Shown here piece by piece: positions 7,589-14,224 of a DNA stretch of 14,624 nt. Below the pieces are notes generated by a model, which saw nothing but the letters and a program-made list of their open reading frames with translations, was not told the DNA's origin and did not search any database. Position 1 is the first letter of the stretch. Each line of letters opens with the position of its first letter. Both the position numbers and the translations under genes were made by a program. This DNA is from Spirochaetaceae bacterium (GTDB lineage Bacteria; Spirochaetota; Spirochaetia; DSM-27196; SKKC01), in contig PWGF01000119.1 of assembly GCA_003554375.1 (NCBI GenBank), positions 1 through 14,624 of the forward strand. Direction: 5' to 3'.

Positions 7589-7625
7589 ACAACAGCGTCC
7601 ATGTTACGGAAACGAATTCACACAT
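7560..7625 (-). CDS. Possible 21-residue hydrophobic leader peptide
   Basis: A short frame MCEFVSVTWTLLCALWYILLS has GGAGG just 2 bases before its ATG, which is a tight spacing. Its TGA overlaps the ATG at 7563 (sequence ATGA), the arrangement seen in translational coupling. The peptide would be a single hydrophobic span. It may be chance, since the same bases also contain promoter-like hexamers. Low confidence that it is translated. Confidence 0.2.
   Translation of the reverse strand: MCEFVSVTWTLLCALWYILLS
7572..7600 (-). promoter_or_regulatory. Possible promoter directly before the propeller lipoprotein
   Basis: On the - strand TGGACG (7600-7595) is followed after about 18 bases by TATATT (7577-7572), matching four and five of six consensus bases. 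It lies in an unusually AT-rich patch for this window. The predicted start near 7565 would leave the ATG at 7563 almost leaderless, and GTG 7588 would be outside the transcript. Confidence 0.3.
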
Positions 7626-7701
7626 ATCCTCCATGGATTCGAGCAAGTCCGATCCGGTGGATTGCAGCGCAAGTGCACATCGCCCTGGGCAGCTGCGCCG
7701 G

Positions 7702-8709
7702 CTACACGCTTCCCCGCCAGACGAGCTCGGGTTTGTAGAAGTGCGTCGAAGACTCGGTGCGCTCCTCGAACACTCGCTCGACGATCTCGGCTGCTGCCGC
7801 TTCCGCGACCTCGGCTTTCGGCTGGTGCACGGTTGTGAGCGGCGGGCGGGTGTAGTGGATCCACTCAACGTCGTCGTACCCAATGATGCCGACTTGGTCA
7901 GGGACTGGGATACCGTTGTCGAGGAGTGCGTTCATCACTCCGATGGCGCTGACATCCGATGCCACGAAGATCCCGTCGTAAGAGGCGAGCTCCGCGAGTC
8001 GTGATTCGGCGAGCGCGTAGGCGGTCTCGTACGTGCCGTCGCGCAGGACGAGCTGGCTGGCGGTCCCGCAGTACTCAGGGCTATCGCGCTCGAACTCCTC
8101 GGCGAAGCCACTTACTCGTTCAGCGAACTGAGGATCGTCCTCGGCAACCGCTGCGCAGCGCCGCCGGCCGCGCTTCCGAAATGCGTCGGCGGCAAGCTTG
8201 CCGCCCCACCGGTGGTCGATGAGGATGGCCGGATAGCGATGGATCCAGGGGCTGTATGCCGGGTTAACGAAGACACACTTGTTGGTAACCGACGTGATCG
8301 CTGTCGCCAGCTTCTCGCTTATGTCGTAGCCGATCACCAGCAACCCGTCCGCTTTCTTCTGGCGGATCATGCGCACGACCGAAGTCAAATCGTCGAGCCC
8401 CGGGTCGAACGCCTCGATCATCATGTCGAACCCGCGCGCGGCGAGTCTGGCTCCCATGAGGTGCATGAGCTGTGCGGTGTAAAACGATGCGATCTGACGA
8501 CCAGGGTGGTAGGAGTACAGCAAGCCGACCGTCATGCGGACGCCGGTGGAAAGGCCTCGGGCCCCGGCGTTGATCTGGTACCCCAACTCCTCGGCGATGC
8601 GTACAATCCGCTCTCGTGTTTCCCTTGCGACGAGAGGGCTGTTGTTCAGCGCCCGTGAGACGGTCGTGTGGCTGGTGCCGGCAAGCTCGGCGATTCTTCT
8701 GAGGTTCAT
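7702..8709 (-). CDS. LacI-family transcriptional regulator of the sugar-uptake cluster
   Basis: A 335-residue protein of normal LacI/GalR length. The N-terminal helix-turn-helix (residues 2-45) reads LRRIAELAGTSHTTVSRALN, then a hinge with INAGARGLSTG and a periplasmic-binding-like effector domain from about residue 59. That domain contains DGIFVASDVSAIGVMNAL and the IIGYDDV motif typical of the family's C-terminal half. ATG with GAGG 4 bases upstream is chosen. It is co-directional with and downstream of the permease pair, 177 bases away, so it is probably part of the same cluster. The two LacI-type operators at 12033-12047 and 12064-12078 are its likely targets, with a transported sugar or its breakdown product as inducer (inference). 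No matching operator was found directly upstream of lacI itself. Confidence 0.93.
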   Translation of the reverse strand: MNLRRIAELAGTSHTTVSRALNNSPLVARETRERIVRIAEELGYQINAGARGLSTGVRMTVGLLYSYHPGRQIASFYTAQLMHLMGARLAARGFDMMIEAFDPGLDDLTSVVRMIRQKKADGLLVIGYDISEKLATAITSVTNKCVFVNPAYSPWIHRYPAILIDHRWGGKLAADAFRKRGRRRCAAVAEDDPQFAERVSGFAEEFERDSPEYCGTASQLVLRDGTYETAYALAESRLAELASYDGIFVASDVSAIGVMNALLDNGIPVPDQVGIIGYDDVEWIHYTRPPLTTVHQPKAEVAEAAAAEIVERVFEERTESSTHFYKPELVWRGSV

Positions 8710-8886
8710 GGTTCCTCGTGTCTACACGGCCAGCCGCACCGGCGCCAAACCGCGAGAGCGGGGAATTCCCGTGCTGGCCCGCAACGAGCACCGGTCGCTC
8801 GGTTCGCCGGTACGGCGTGGGCGAAAAGCACGCCGCCGCCCCAAGACAGCGACGTGCGCACGGCCACGTACGGAGCCGGCTCCGAC
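8710..8886. other. Permease-lacI intergenic gap with palindromes
   Basis: No gene is seen in these 177 bases. A perfect 14-base palindrome, CGGAGCCGGCTCCG (8871-8884), begins 2 bases after the stop codon of the second permease on the - strand. A second inverted repeat, CGGCGTG/CACGCCG (8813-8819 and 8829-8835, 9-base loop), follows. Neither has a T-tract; they could be weak terminators or mRNA-end stabilisers that separate lacI from the transporter transcript. Confidence 0.4.
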
Positions 8887-9744
8887 TCACTTGGAGGCGA
8901 AGCCGATGAAGCCCTTCACGTAGTACTTCTGAAGGGTCATGTACACGACCAGCGGGACGATTGTGGTTAGGATCGCCGCCGCCGTCAACACGCCCCAGTC
9001 CACCTGGAACTCACCCCGCATGAGCGGAATGCGCTGGGTTGCCAGCATCATGTCATGGTCGTAGATCGTAATCAGCGCAAAGAAGAAATCGTTCCAAACC
9101 CACGTGAATTGAAGTGCGAACACCGACGCCATCCCCGGCCAGCTCATCGGCACAACCACCTTGAAGAAGACACTGAGGGGACCGGCCCCGTCGATTTGCG
9201 CCGACTCCTCGACCTCTTTCGGGAGCGTCGAGAAATACCCGCGCATGAAGAGGATCACCCACGGAGCGCCCCACGCACTGTGCATGATGATCAGCCCCAA
9301 GAAGGTGTTGATCAGGTTCATGTCGCTGAGCATCTGGAAGAGTGGCACGGCGATTGTATACTGCGGAATGGCCAGCAACAGCACCATGATGAAGAACAGC
9401 GTGTTGCGAGCCGGGAACCGGTAGCGCAGAAAGCCGTAGGCGGCCATGGAGCCGAGAACGATCGGCACGATCGTGGCCGGAAAGGTCACGATCAGCGAGT
9501 TCACCACTCCGTCGCTGATGGGGGCCGAGGTATGGTTCCACGCACCAAAGTAATTCTCCAGCGAGAGGTTCGAGAGGTCGACGTTCCACCAGCCGCGGAT
9601 AACCTCACGGAACGGGCTCACCGACGTGGCTACGAGGCCTATGAACGGGATGAGCCAGATGGCGGTGAACCCGTACGAGACAACGTACTGTCCCACTCTC
9701 TGCAGGCGTCTGCGGCCGTGCTCGTTGAGAAACCGCGTTGTCAT
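8887..9744 (-). CDS. Carbohydrate ABC transporter permease, MalG type
   Basis: A 285-residue inner-membrane protein with about six hydrophobic spans, the usual size of the MalG-like half of CUT1 sugar importers. The EAA loop that docks the ATPase is visible at about 179-201 (EVEESAQIDGAGPLSVFF ... P). Its C-terminus, LQKYYVKGFIGFASK, is close to the conserved end (QRYFVKGLTAGAVK type) of MalG homologues. The ATG overlaps the stop of the upstream permease gene (ATGA, 9741-9744), with AAAGGAGG 7 bases before it, so the two are translationally coupled. It forms the channel with the MalF-type partner. The transported sugar is unknown; the sulfatase next door suggests a sulfated one (inference). 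Confidence 0.94.
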   Translation of the reverse strand: MTTRFLNEHGRRRLQRVGQYVVSYGFTAIWLIPFIGLVATSVSPFREVIRGWWNVDLSNLSLENYFGAWNHTSAPISDGVVNSLIVTFPATIVPIVLGSMAAYGFLRYRFPARNTLFFIMVLLLAIPQYTIAVPLFQMLSDMNLINTFLGLIIMHSAWGAPWVILFMRGYFSTLPKEVEESAQIDGAGPLSVFFKVVVPMSWPGMASVFALQFTWVWNDFFFALITIYDHDMMLATQRIPLMRGEFQVDWGVLTAAAILTTIVPLVVYMTLQKYYVKGFIGFASK

Positions 9745-10643
9745 CCGTTCACCTCCTTTGCGTTCCGCCGCATGAGCCAGATTCCCACGAGTCCGGTGAA
9801 TACCGCGAGCAGGACACCGACGGTTGCGGCCAAGTTCTGCTCGAGCGCTCGGAAGGCATAGTTGTACATCTGTAGCGACAGGACCATCGACGAGCCGCCG
9901 GGTCCTCCGCGGGTGGCCGCATAGACGATGTCAAAGATCTTGATCTCCCATAACAAGGTCATCGCGATCACGACCGTCGTCACCGGAGCAAGCATCGGGA
10001 TGGTGATCCGGAAGAACTCCACGAGGGTACCGGCTCCGTCGACGTCGGCCGCTTCATAGAGCTCTTTCGGAATCGTGGAAAGTCCCGAGGAGTGCATCGT
10101 CAAGCTGAAGCCGGTCCACAGCAAAATAGAGCCCAAGATCAGGGCCATGAGCGAGGTCTGCGGATACGCAGTCCAGCTCCGCGTCACCACCCCTTCGAAA
10201 CCGATTGCTTCCAGGAAGTTGGGCACGATACCGGCTCCGGAATCGAACATGAAGCGAATGAGCACCCCGCCGACGATCATCGGGATGACGACGCCGAGGA
10301 AGATGATGCCTTTGATCGCCGCCCCTCCCCGGAGATTGTGGAGTAGGGTTGCCAGTACGATGCCGAGCAGTACGGTGACCGGGAGATGGATGAGAATCCA
10401 GACCGCATTGTGGATAAGTGAGCCCCAGGCCGGATATGTGTTGGGAAACCGGTCGAGGTTGAGCGTGTCGTCGCTCGCGAGTACCTGCACGAAGTTCTGC
10501 AGGCCTACAAAATTGTCGTCCGCGTCGAAAAAGCTCAATCGCAGCGTCTCGAGCGCAGGGTAGACGATAAAGACTGCCACCAGCACGACAGCCGGCACAA
10601 CGAAGACCGCTGCGTGGGCCAGCTCCGCCCTGCGTTTGGTCAT
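9741..10643 (-). CDS. Carbohydrate ABC transporter permease, MalF/UgpA type
   Basis: A 300-residue inner-membrane protein with six predicted spans, the first at about 10-30. The EAA docking loop lies at about 197-217 (YEAADVDGAGTLVEFFRITIP), with the usual Gly and Pro positions. The ATG has GGAGG 6 bases upstream. It ends inside the start of the MalG-type gene by a 4-base overlap and follows the binding-protein gene after a 102-base gap that holds a GC-rich stem-loop. Together with its partner it builds the channel of a CUT1-type importer. No ATP-binding subunit is encoded in the window; in many bacteria such importers share a MsmK/UgpC-type ATPase encoded elsewhere, which I infer here. Confidence 0.94.
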   Translation of the reverse strand: MTKRRAELAHAAVFVVPAVVLVAVFIVYPALETLRLSFFDADDNFVGLQNFVQVLASDDTLNLDRFPNTYPAWGSLIHNAVWILIHLPVTVLLGIVLATLLHNLRGGAAIKGIIFLGVVIPMIVGGVLIRFMFDSGAGIVPNFLEAIGFEGVVTRSWTAYPQTSLMALILGSILLWTGFSLTMHSSGLSTIPKELYEAADVDGAGTLVEFFRITIPMLAPVTTVVIAMTLLWEIKIFDIVYAATRGGPGGSSMVLSLQMYNYAFRALEQNLAATVGVLLAVFTGLVGIWLMRRNAKEVNG

Positions 10644-10669
10644 AGAGCACCTCCAACAGGCAGGTTGAT

Positions 10670-10685
10670 CCGCCCCGGCGGGCGG
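10670..10685. other. GC-rich stem-loop between binding protein and permease genes
   Basis: CCGCCC and GGGCGG form a 6-bp all-GC stem around a 4-base CGGC loop. It lies between the binding-protein stop (10746) and the first permease start (10643). No T-tract follows on the - strand. In sugar-importer operons, hairpins at this position often protect the upstream mRNA and lower permease expression; that role here is inference. Confidence 0.4.
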
Positions 10686-10745
10686 GGCCCGCGCTGCTGC
10701 GCAGGTCCCCGTCCGTGCGCCGCCGGAACGATAAGCGGCCGGATG

Positions 10746-11945
10746 TTACTCCACATCCATCGCGTCGATTGTCTCGAGCACGTCGTCAATGGCGCCGGGC
10801 TCGACCCAGAGCAGCGTCAGCTGATCCCAGAACGTGCTCTGCCAATCGCCGCCGATCTCGTCGTCGAGGTCCGGCACCAGGGTTTCCATTTCGGCCGCTA
10901 GGCTCGCGACCTCGCGCATAGCCGGAGGATAGGCATCGTCCGGTACGGCCGTGCTCGGAACCATCCGGTCACCGCCTTCGGCCCGCACCGCCTGTCCTTC
11001 CTCGGACAGCACGAAGTCAAGGAATTCGCGTGCCAGCTCGGGGTTGTCGGTGTACTCGGGGATGAAGAACGAATCCGGAGCCTGTACTACCGCCCGCTGT
11101 CCGGGCAGGGCAAAGACACCCAGATCATCCGGGTCGTCGACTACCCCCGTGATGAAGCTGGCGATCGGATAGAGTCCGTAGTCGCCGTCCCACCAGAGCT
11201 CGATCATCTCCGTGAAGTCCACCGGATCGCTGAAGTACCCCGCCTCCAGGAGCGGGACCAGCTGCTCGCGGAACATATCCTCCGCTTCGGTGCCGACCCA
11301 GCCGACGTTTCCTTCGATCAGGTCGAGCTGGAGCTCGGGGCCGCCATAGTTGATGATGAAGTGCTCTACAATGTCGGTCAGCGGCCAACCGACGCCGTTG
11401 CCTGAGCCGATCGCGGCTTCGACACCGTCGATCTGCTGGATGTCGTCCAGAAGTTGTACGAACTCCTCGTGGGTATCCGGCTCGGAGAGACCGTGCTCCT
11501 CGAAGAACGACTGGCGATACCAGAAGCCGGGCTTCAGGTTCATGGAAACGCTGACGCCGCGCACGTCACCGGCGGCATCGACGATTGGCGGGGACACCAT
11601 ATCGTCTTCGTAACGCTCCCAGAGGTCGTTCTTGTTCATGATGTGCTCGCCGTTTTCGGAGATCCACCACTCCCACATCATGATGACGTCGGCCGCCGAC
11701 GTCTCAGCCGCGAACTGGGCGGGCAGAACCTCGACCAGGTCCTCTGCGCGCTGAGTTACGACGTTCACCTGCGCGTCGTGTTGATCCTCGAAGGCCTCAA
11801 CGACCGGCATGAACGTGTCGAGCTCGTCACCGGCCCACGGGACCGACACGGTGATCGACTCCACCTCGGGCTCCGCTTCGCCTGCCGCGAACGCCGGAGC
11901 GACTGCGAAGGCAAGTACTGCCAGCGGGACCAGTACCTTACGCAT
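10746..11945 (-). CDS. Extracellular sugar-binding protein of an ABC importer (SBP family 1)
   Basis: A 399-residue exported solute-binding protein, a normal length for family 1. The start is ATG 11945 (MRKVLVP), with a perfect AAGGAGG 8 bases upstream. The frame is open further to 12068, but those residues would overlap the operators and lack a signal sequence. A signal peptide (1-20) ends at AFA, followed by AGEAEPE, a mature end common in Spirochaeta binding proteins. The ligand domain is rich in Trp (WEWW near residue 92, ELWW, FWDQL), suited to stacking on sugar rings. Family features include NLKPGFWYRQSFFEEHGL and ELAREFLDFVLSEEGQ near the C-terminus. It captures substrate outside the membrane and hands it to the two permeases encoded next. 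It is first in its transcript, downstream of two LacI-type operators, and divergent from the sulfatase. Confidence 0.94.
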   Translation of the reverse strand: MRKVLVPLAVLAFAVAPAFAAGEAEPEVESITVSVPWAGDELDTFMPVVEAFEDQHDAQVNVVTQRAEDLVEVLPAQFAAETSAADVIMMWEWWISENGEHIMNKNDLWERYEDDMVSPPIVDAAGDVRGVSVSMNLKPGFWYRQSFFEEHGLSEPDTHEEFVQLLDDIQQIDGVEAAIGSGNGVGWPLTDIVEHFIINYGGPELQLDLIEGNVGWVGTEAEDMFREQLVPLLEAGYFSDPVDFTEMIELWWDGDYGLYPIASFITGVVDDPDDLGVFALPGQRAVVQAPDSFFIPEYTDNPELAREFLDFVLSEEGQAVRAEGGDRMVPSTAVPDDAYPPAMREVASLAAEMETLVPDLDDEIGGDWQSTFWDQLTLLWVEPGAIDDVLETIDAMDVE

Positions 11946-12006
11946 ATACGCCACCTCCTTATTGGTGTCTCGGCCGCATCCATCACTGCGACCGTGTGTA
12001 GAATCA

Positions 12007-12022
12007 GCCCGTTTCCACGGGC
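12007..12022 (-). other. Stem-loop in the leader of the binding-protein transcript
   Basis: On the - strand GCCCGT-GGAA-ACGGGC forms a 6-bp stem closed by a GNRA-class tetraloop. It lies in the predicted leader about 60 bases before the start codon and 10 bases from the nearer operator. It has no T-tract. A role in mRNA stability or translation is possible but unproven. Confidence 0.35.
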
Positions 12023-12026
12023 GCCC

Positions 12027-12055
12027 TTGCGCTGCAACCGGTAACATAGTATGAT
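12027..12055 (+). promoter_or_regulatory. Predicted sulfatase promoter
   Basis: TTGCGC (12027-12032) and TATGAT (12050-12055) are separated by exactly 17 bases; the -10 matches five of six consensus bases. The predicted start is near 12062, giving a leader of about 95 bases before the sulfatase ATG. The first LacI-type operator fills the spacer between the two hexamers, a position that would block RNA polymerase binding. Confidence 0.5.
12033..12047. promoter_or_regulatory. LacI-type operator, copy 1
   Basis: The 15-base sequence TGCAACCGGTAACAT contains a pseudo-palindrome TGNNACCGGTNNCA centred on CpG, the classic form of LacI/GalR-family operators and close to the ATGTTACCGGTAACAT type bound by GntR of E. 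coli. It is identical to a second copy 31 bases away. Likely bound by the LacI-family protein encoded at 7702-8709. Confidence 0.75.
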
Positions 12056-12063
12056 TCGTGCCA

Positions 12064-12078
12064 TGCAACCGGTAACAT
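12064..12078. promoter_or_regulatory. LacI-type operator, copy 2
   Basis: An exact repeat of copy 1 (TGCAACCGGTAACAT), 31 bp apart start to start, about three helical turns, so two repressor dimers would sit on the same face of the DNA. It covers or adjoins the predicted start sites of both divergent transcripts. Confidence 0.75.
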
Positions 12079-12085
12079 TACTGAC

Positions 12086-12114
12086 AGTATTGGCCCGATA
12101 TTGGCAGCTGTCAA
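12086..12114 (-). promoter_or_regulatory. Predicted promoter of the sugar-uptake operon
   Basis: On the - strand a perfect TTGACA (12114-12109) is followed after 17 bases by AATACT (12091-12086), four of six -10 matches. The predicted start is near 12079, directly at operator copy 2, and the leader to the binding-protein ATG is about 134 bases. Confidence 0.55.
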
Positions 12115-12156
12115 GGATAGTTTTTGCGAATCCAGTTATCGCCGCGGAGAGAAGCC

Positions 12157-13407
12157 ATGGCTGAATCACGCCCGAACGTTGTCTATATACATACCCATGA
12201 CACTGGCCGATTCGTTGCTCCCTACGGGTACAACGCACATACGCCGAACCTCAGCGCGTTTGCCGGCGAATCGGCCGTGTTCCGCAACGCCCACAGCGCC
12301 GCTCCAACCTGTTCGCCCAGCCGGGCGGCGCTGCTTACCGGAGAGTATCCGCACACCTCCGGGATGCTCGGCCTTGCGCACTTCGGACACAGCTTGACCG
12401 ATCCGCGGAAGCATCTGCTCTATACGCTGCGGGAGGCGGGGTATGCCTCGGTGCTCGCCGGCATGCAGCACGTTGCTCACGACCCGCGCTCCATCGGCTA
12501 TGACCAGCTTTTGCTCGATCCGGCAACCGTTCCCACGGTGGACACGGTCTGTCCGGCGTTCGAGGAGTTTATGAACCAGAGTCCCTCCGAGCCGTTCTTT
12601 GCAAGCGTCGGGCTAACCGAGACTCACCGCGCCTTCGAAGAGCCGGGAGACCGCGAGTGCGCCCCCGCCTTCTGCCAGATTCCCTCGCCGATTCCCGACA
12701 CTCCGGAGACCCGGGAGGACGCCGCAGCCTTTGCAGCCAGTCTCCGCCGCGCCGACGAGGGGATCGGCCGGGTGCTCGAGGCGCTGCGGAGGGCCGGCCT
12801 CTATGAGCGGAGCATCATCATCGTCACTACCGACCATGGGCCCCCGTTTCCAGAGATGAAATGCAACCTTACCGTGCACGGTACCGGAGTCATGCTCTTT
12901 CTCCGCGCTCCCGGGGTGGCCACGGGGAGGCGCGACGGAGCCACCCACGTGGAGGACGCGCTGGTGTCTCAGATGGATCTCTACCCGACTGTCTGTGATC
13001 TTGTCGGACTCGAGAAGCCGCCGTGGCTCGAGGGGGAGTCCCTGGTCCCGTTGCTTCGGGGGGAGACGAGCCACGTCCGCGACGAGCTATTCGCCGAAGT
13101 GAACGAGCACGTCGCCTACGAGCCCATGCGGGCGGCACGGACCGGCCGCTACCTCTACATTCGCCGCTTTGCCGCGGAGCCTAGCATCAACGAGCGCAAC
13201 TGCGACGACGGGCCCACGAAGTCGCTTTTCGTCCGAAACGGCTGGCTAGACCGCCCGGTTCCCACCGAGGAGCTCTACGACACCCTCTTCGATCCCCAGG
13301 AACGGCGGAACTTGGCTGGAGTCGAGGGCTACGCCGGCGTACTCCAGGAGATGCGCGGCCGGCTCCGGAGATGGATGGAGCGGACGGAGGATCCGCTTCT
13401 GGGTTAG
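12157..13407 (+). CDS. Cytoplasmic formylglycine-type sulfatase (N-sulfoglucosamine sulfohydrolase-like)
   Basis: A 416-residue type I sulfatase. The active-site signature CSPSR lies at 52-56, with Cys52 the residue converted to formylglycine by an FGE- or anSME-type enzyme encoded elsewhere. PTCSPSRAALLTGEYPH and GMLGLAH follow the pattern of the heparan N-sulfatase-like group. Metal and sulfate contacts are suggested by Asp15, Asp226-His227 (TTDHG) and Lys235; His105 and His157 are further candidates. At the first metal site the usual Asp-Asp pair reads His14-Asp15, as I recall from other bacterial members of this group. No signal peptide or membrane span is present, so it should act in the cytoplasm on imported sulfated sugar. 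ATG 12157 is preferred over TTG 12124 because GGAGA lies upstream. It is divergent from the sugar importer and shares its operators. Exact substrate unknown. Confidence 0.92.
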   Translation: MAESRPNVVYIHTHDTGRFVAPYGYNAHTPNLSAFAGESAVFRNAHSAAPTCSPSRAALLTGEYPHTSGMLGLAHFGHSLTDPRKHLLYTLREAGYASVLAGMQHVAHDPRSIGYDQLLLDPATVPTVDTVCPAFEEFMNQSPSEPFFASVGLTETHRAFEEPGDRECAPAFCQIPSPIPDTPETREDAAAFAASLRRADEGIGRVLEALRRAGLYERSIIIVTTDHGPPFPEMKCNLTVHGTGVMLFLRAPGVATGRRDGATHVEDALVSQMDLYPTVCDLVGLEKPPWLEGESLVPLLRGETSHVRDELFAEVNEHVAYEPMRAARTGRYLYIRRFAAEPSINERNCDDGPTKSLFVRNGWLDRPVPTEELYDTLFDPQERRNLAGVEGYAGVLQEMRGRLRRWMERTEDPLLG

Positions 13408-13422
13408 CCGGCGTAGGCCGGC
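13407..13422 (+). terminator. Possible terminator stem after the sulfatase
   Basis: GCCGGC-GTAG-GCCGGC forms a 6-bp GC stem beginning at the last base of the sulfatase stop codon. There is no T-tract, only more GC-rich sequence, so termination is plausible by position but weakly supported. Confidence 0.25.
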
Positions 13423-13436
13423 GCCGCGCGCCCGCA

Positions 13437-13517
13437 GCATCCGCCGGTAGACACTGCGCCGGCAAGAAGGCCTGGAAGTAGGGGAGTCGCGTCCTCGCCA
13501 TCCGCGGGCAAACACTG
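13437..13517. repeat. Pair of imperfect 20-base direct repeats
   Basis: Positions 13437-13456 and 13498-13517 match at 16 of 20 bases around the shared blocks CATCCGC and ACACTG. Each is followed within about 12-22 bases by another shared block, GTAGGGGAG/TGTAGGGGAG (13478 and 13530). This suggests a degenerate duplicated unit in the sulfatase/response-regulator gap. No function is evident. Confidence 0.4.
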
Positions 13518-13543
13518 AAATGCGACGGTGTAGGGGAGGAGCT

Positions 13544-13593
13544 GAGCGGCTCTTCGGCTGGCCGCTCGCGCCGCAATGCCGCCCTGAGGCGGT
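13544..13593 (-). terminator. Two GC-rich hairpins after the response regulator
   Basis: Reading on the - strand, a stem of GCCGCC/GGCGGT type with a 4-base loop (13578-13593) lies about 10 bases past the response-regulator stop. A second stem, GAGCGGC/GCCGCTC (13544-13550 and 13561-13567, 10-base loop), follows. No T-tracts are present. Tandem hairpins between convergent genes are consistent with termination for one or both. Confidence 0.35.
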
Positions 13594-13603
13594 GGCGGAA
13601 GCG

Positions 13604-14224
13604 TCAGGCGCGGCGCCAGTAGTAGATTGCCAGCTGCGTCCGGTCACGCAGCTGGAGCTTGTCCAGAATGGTGCTTACGGTGTTGCGAACGGTGCGCTCG
13701 CTGAGGAAGAGCTGCTCGGCGGTCTCGCGATTCGAGTAGCCGTGCGCGATGCGCTCGACAATGTCGCGTTCCCGGTCGGTGAGCTGATCCAGACCTGCGC
13801 CGGCCGGGTGCGAGAGCTCCCTGAGTGCGTCCGGGTCCAGTATTGCCGAGCCCGAGGCAAGGGCCCGGAGCCGTCCGGCCATGCTGGAGAAGTCGCCGGA
13901 CTTGAGCAGATATCCGTCGGCACCGGCGTCGAGCGCCAGGCGGATTTCCTGCTCGTGGTTGAAGGTCGTCAACATGACGATCTTGGTGCCCGGAAACGCG
14001 TGCATAATCCGGCGTGTCGCGTCGATGCCGTCGGTACCGGGCATACGAATGTCCATGAGCACGATATCCGGCCGTTGTTGCTTCATGAGAGCAAAGGCCG
14101 CATCCCCTTCGGGTGCGGTGCCGACGACCTCCATATCCGGCTCATTCTCCAAGAGCAGGGCCAGGCTCCGGCAGAGTAGCTGGTCATCGTCAACGATCGC
14201 GATTCTCAACGCCTTCCTCTCCAT
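13604..14224 (-). CDS. NarL/FixJ-family response regulator
   Basis: From ATG 14224 the protein has 206 residues, normal for this family. The receiver domain (about 6-122) shows acidic residues VDDD (12-14), phosphoacceptor Asp58 in VLMDIRMPGTDG, and Lys108 in GYLLKSGDF. A LuxR-type helix-turn-helix occupies about 145-203 (LTDRERDIVERIAHGYSNRETAEQLF, then SERTVRNTVSTILDKL). It should activate or repress genes after phosphorylation by the kinase encoded immediately upstream. The gene starts inside the 3' end of the kinase gene, overlapping by about 35 bases. TTG 14209 (MRIAIVDDDQ) with GGAGAGG upstream is an equally credible start and would shorten the overlap; an ATG at 14239 is less likely. 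Targets are not evident from the window. Confidence 0.93.
   Translation of the reverse strand: MERKALRIAIVDDDQLLCRSLALLLENEPDMEVVGTAPEGDAAFALMKQQRPDIVLMDIRMPGTDGIDATRRIMHAFPGTKIVMLTTFNHEQEIRLALDAGADGYLLKSGDFSSMAGRLRALASGSAILDPDALRELSHPAGAGLDQLTDRERDIVERIAHGYSNRETAEQLFLSERTVRNTVSTILDKLQLRDRTQLAIYYWRRA

Noticed and set aside
9055..9861. 268-codon + strand frame over the MalG-type permease
   Set aside because: It is rich in His/Arg/Glu without hydrophobic core pattern, lies antisense to a clear permease gene with a conserved EAA loop, and lacks a ribosome site.
11946..12068. Longer N-terminus for the sugar-binding protein
   Set aside because: The extra 41 residues precede a perfect signal peptide, would start within operator copy 2, and ignore the ideal AAGGAGG site before ATG 11945.
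13520..14179. 219-codon + strand frame across the response regulator
   Set aside because: Antisense shadow of a clear NarL-type regulator with intact receiver and LuxR helix-turn-helix.
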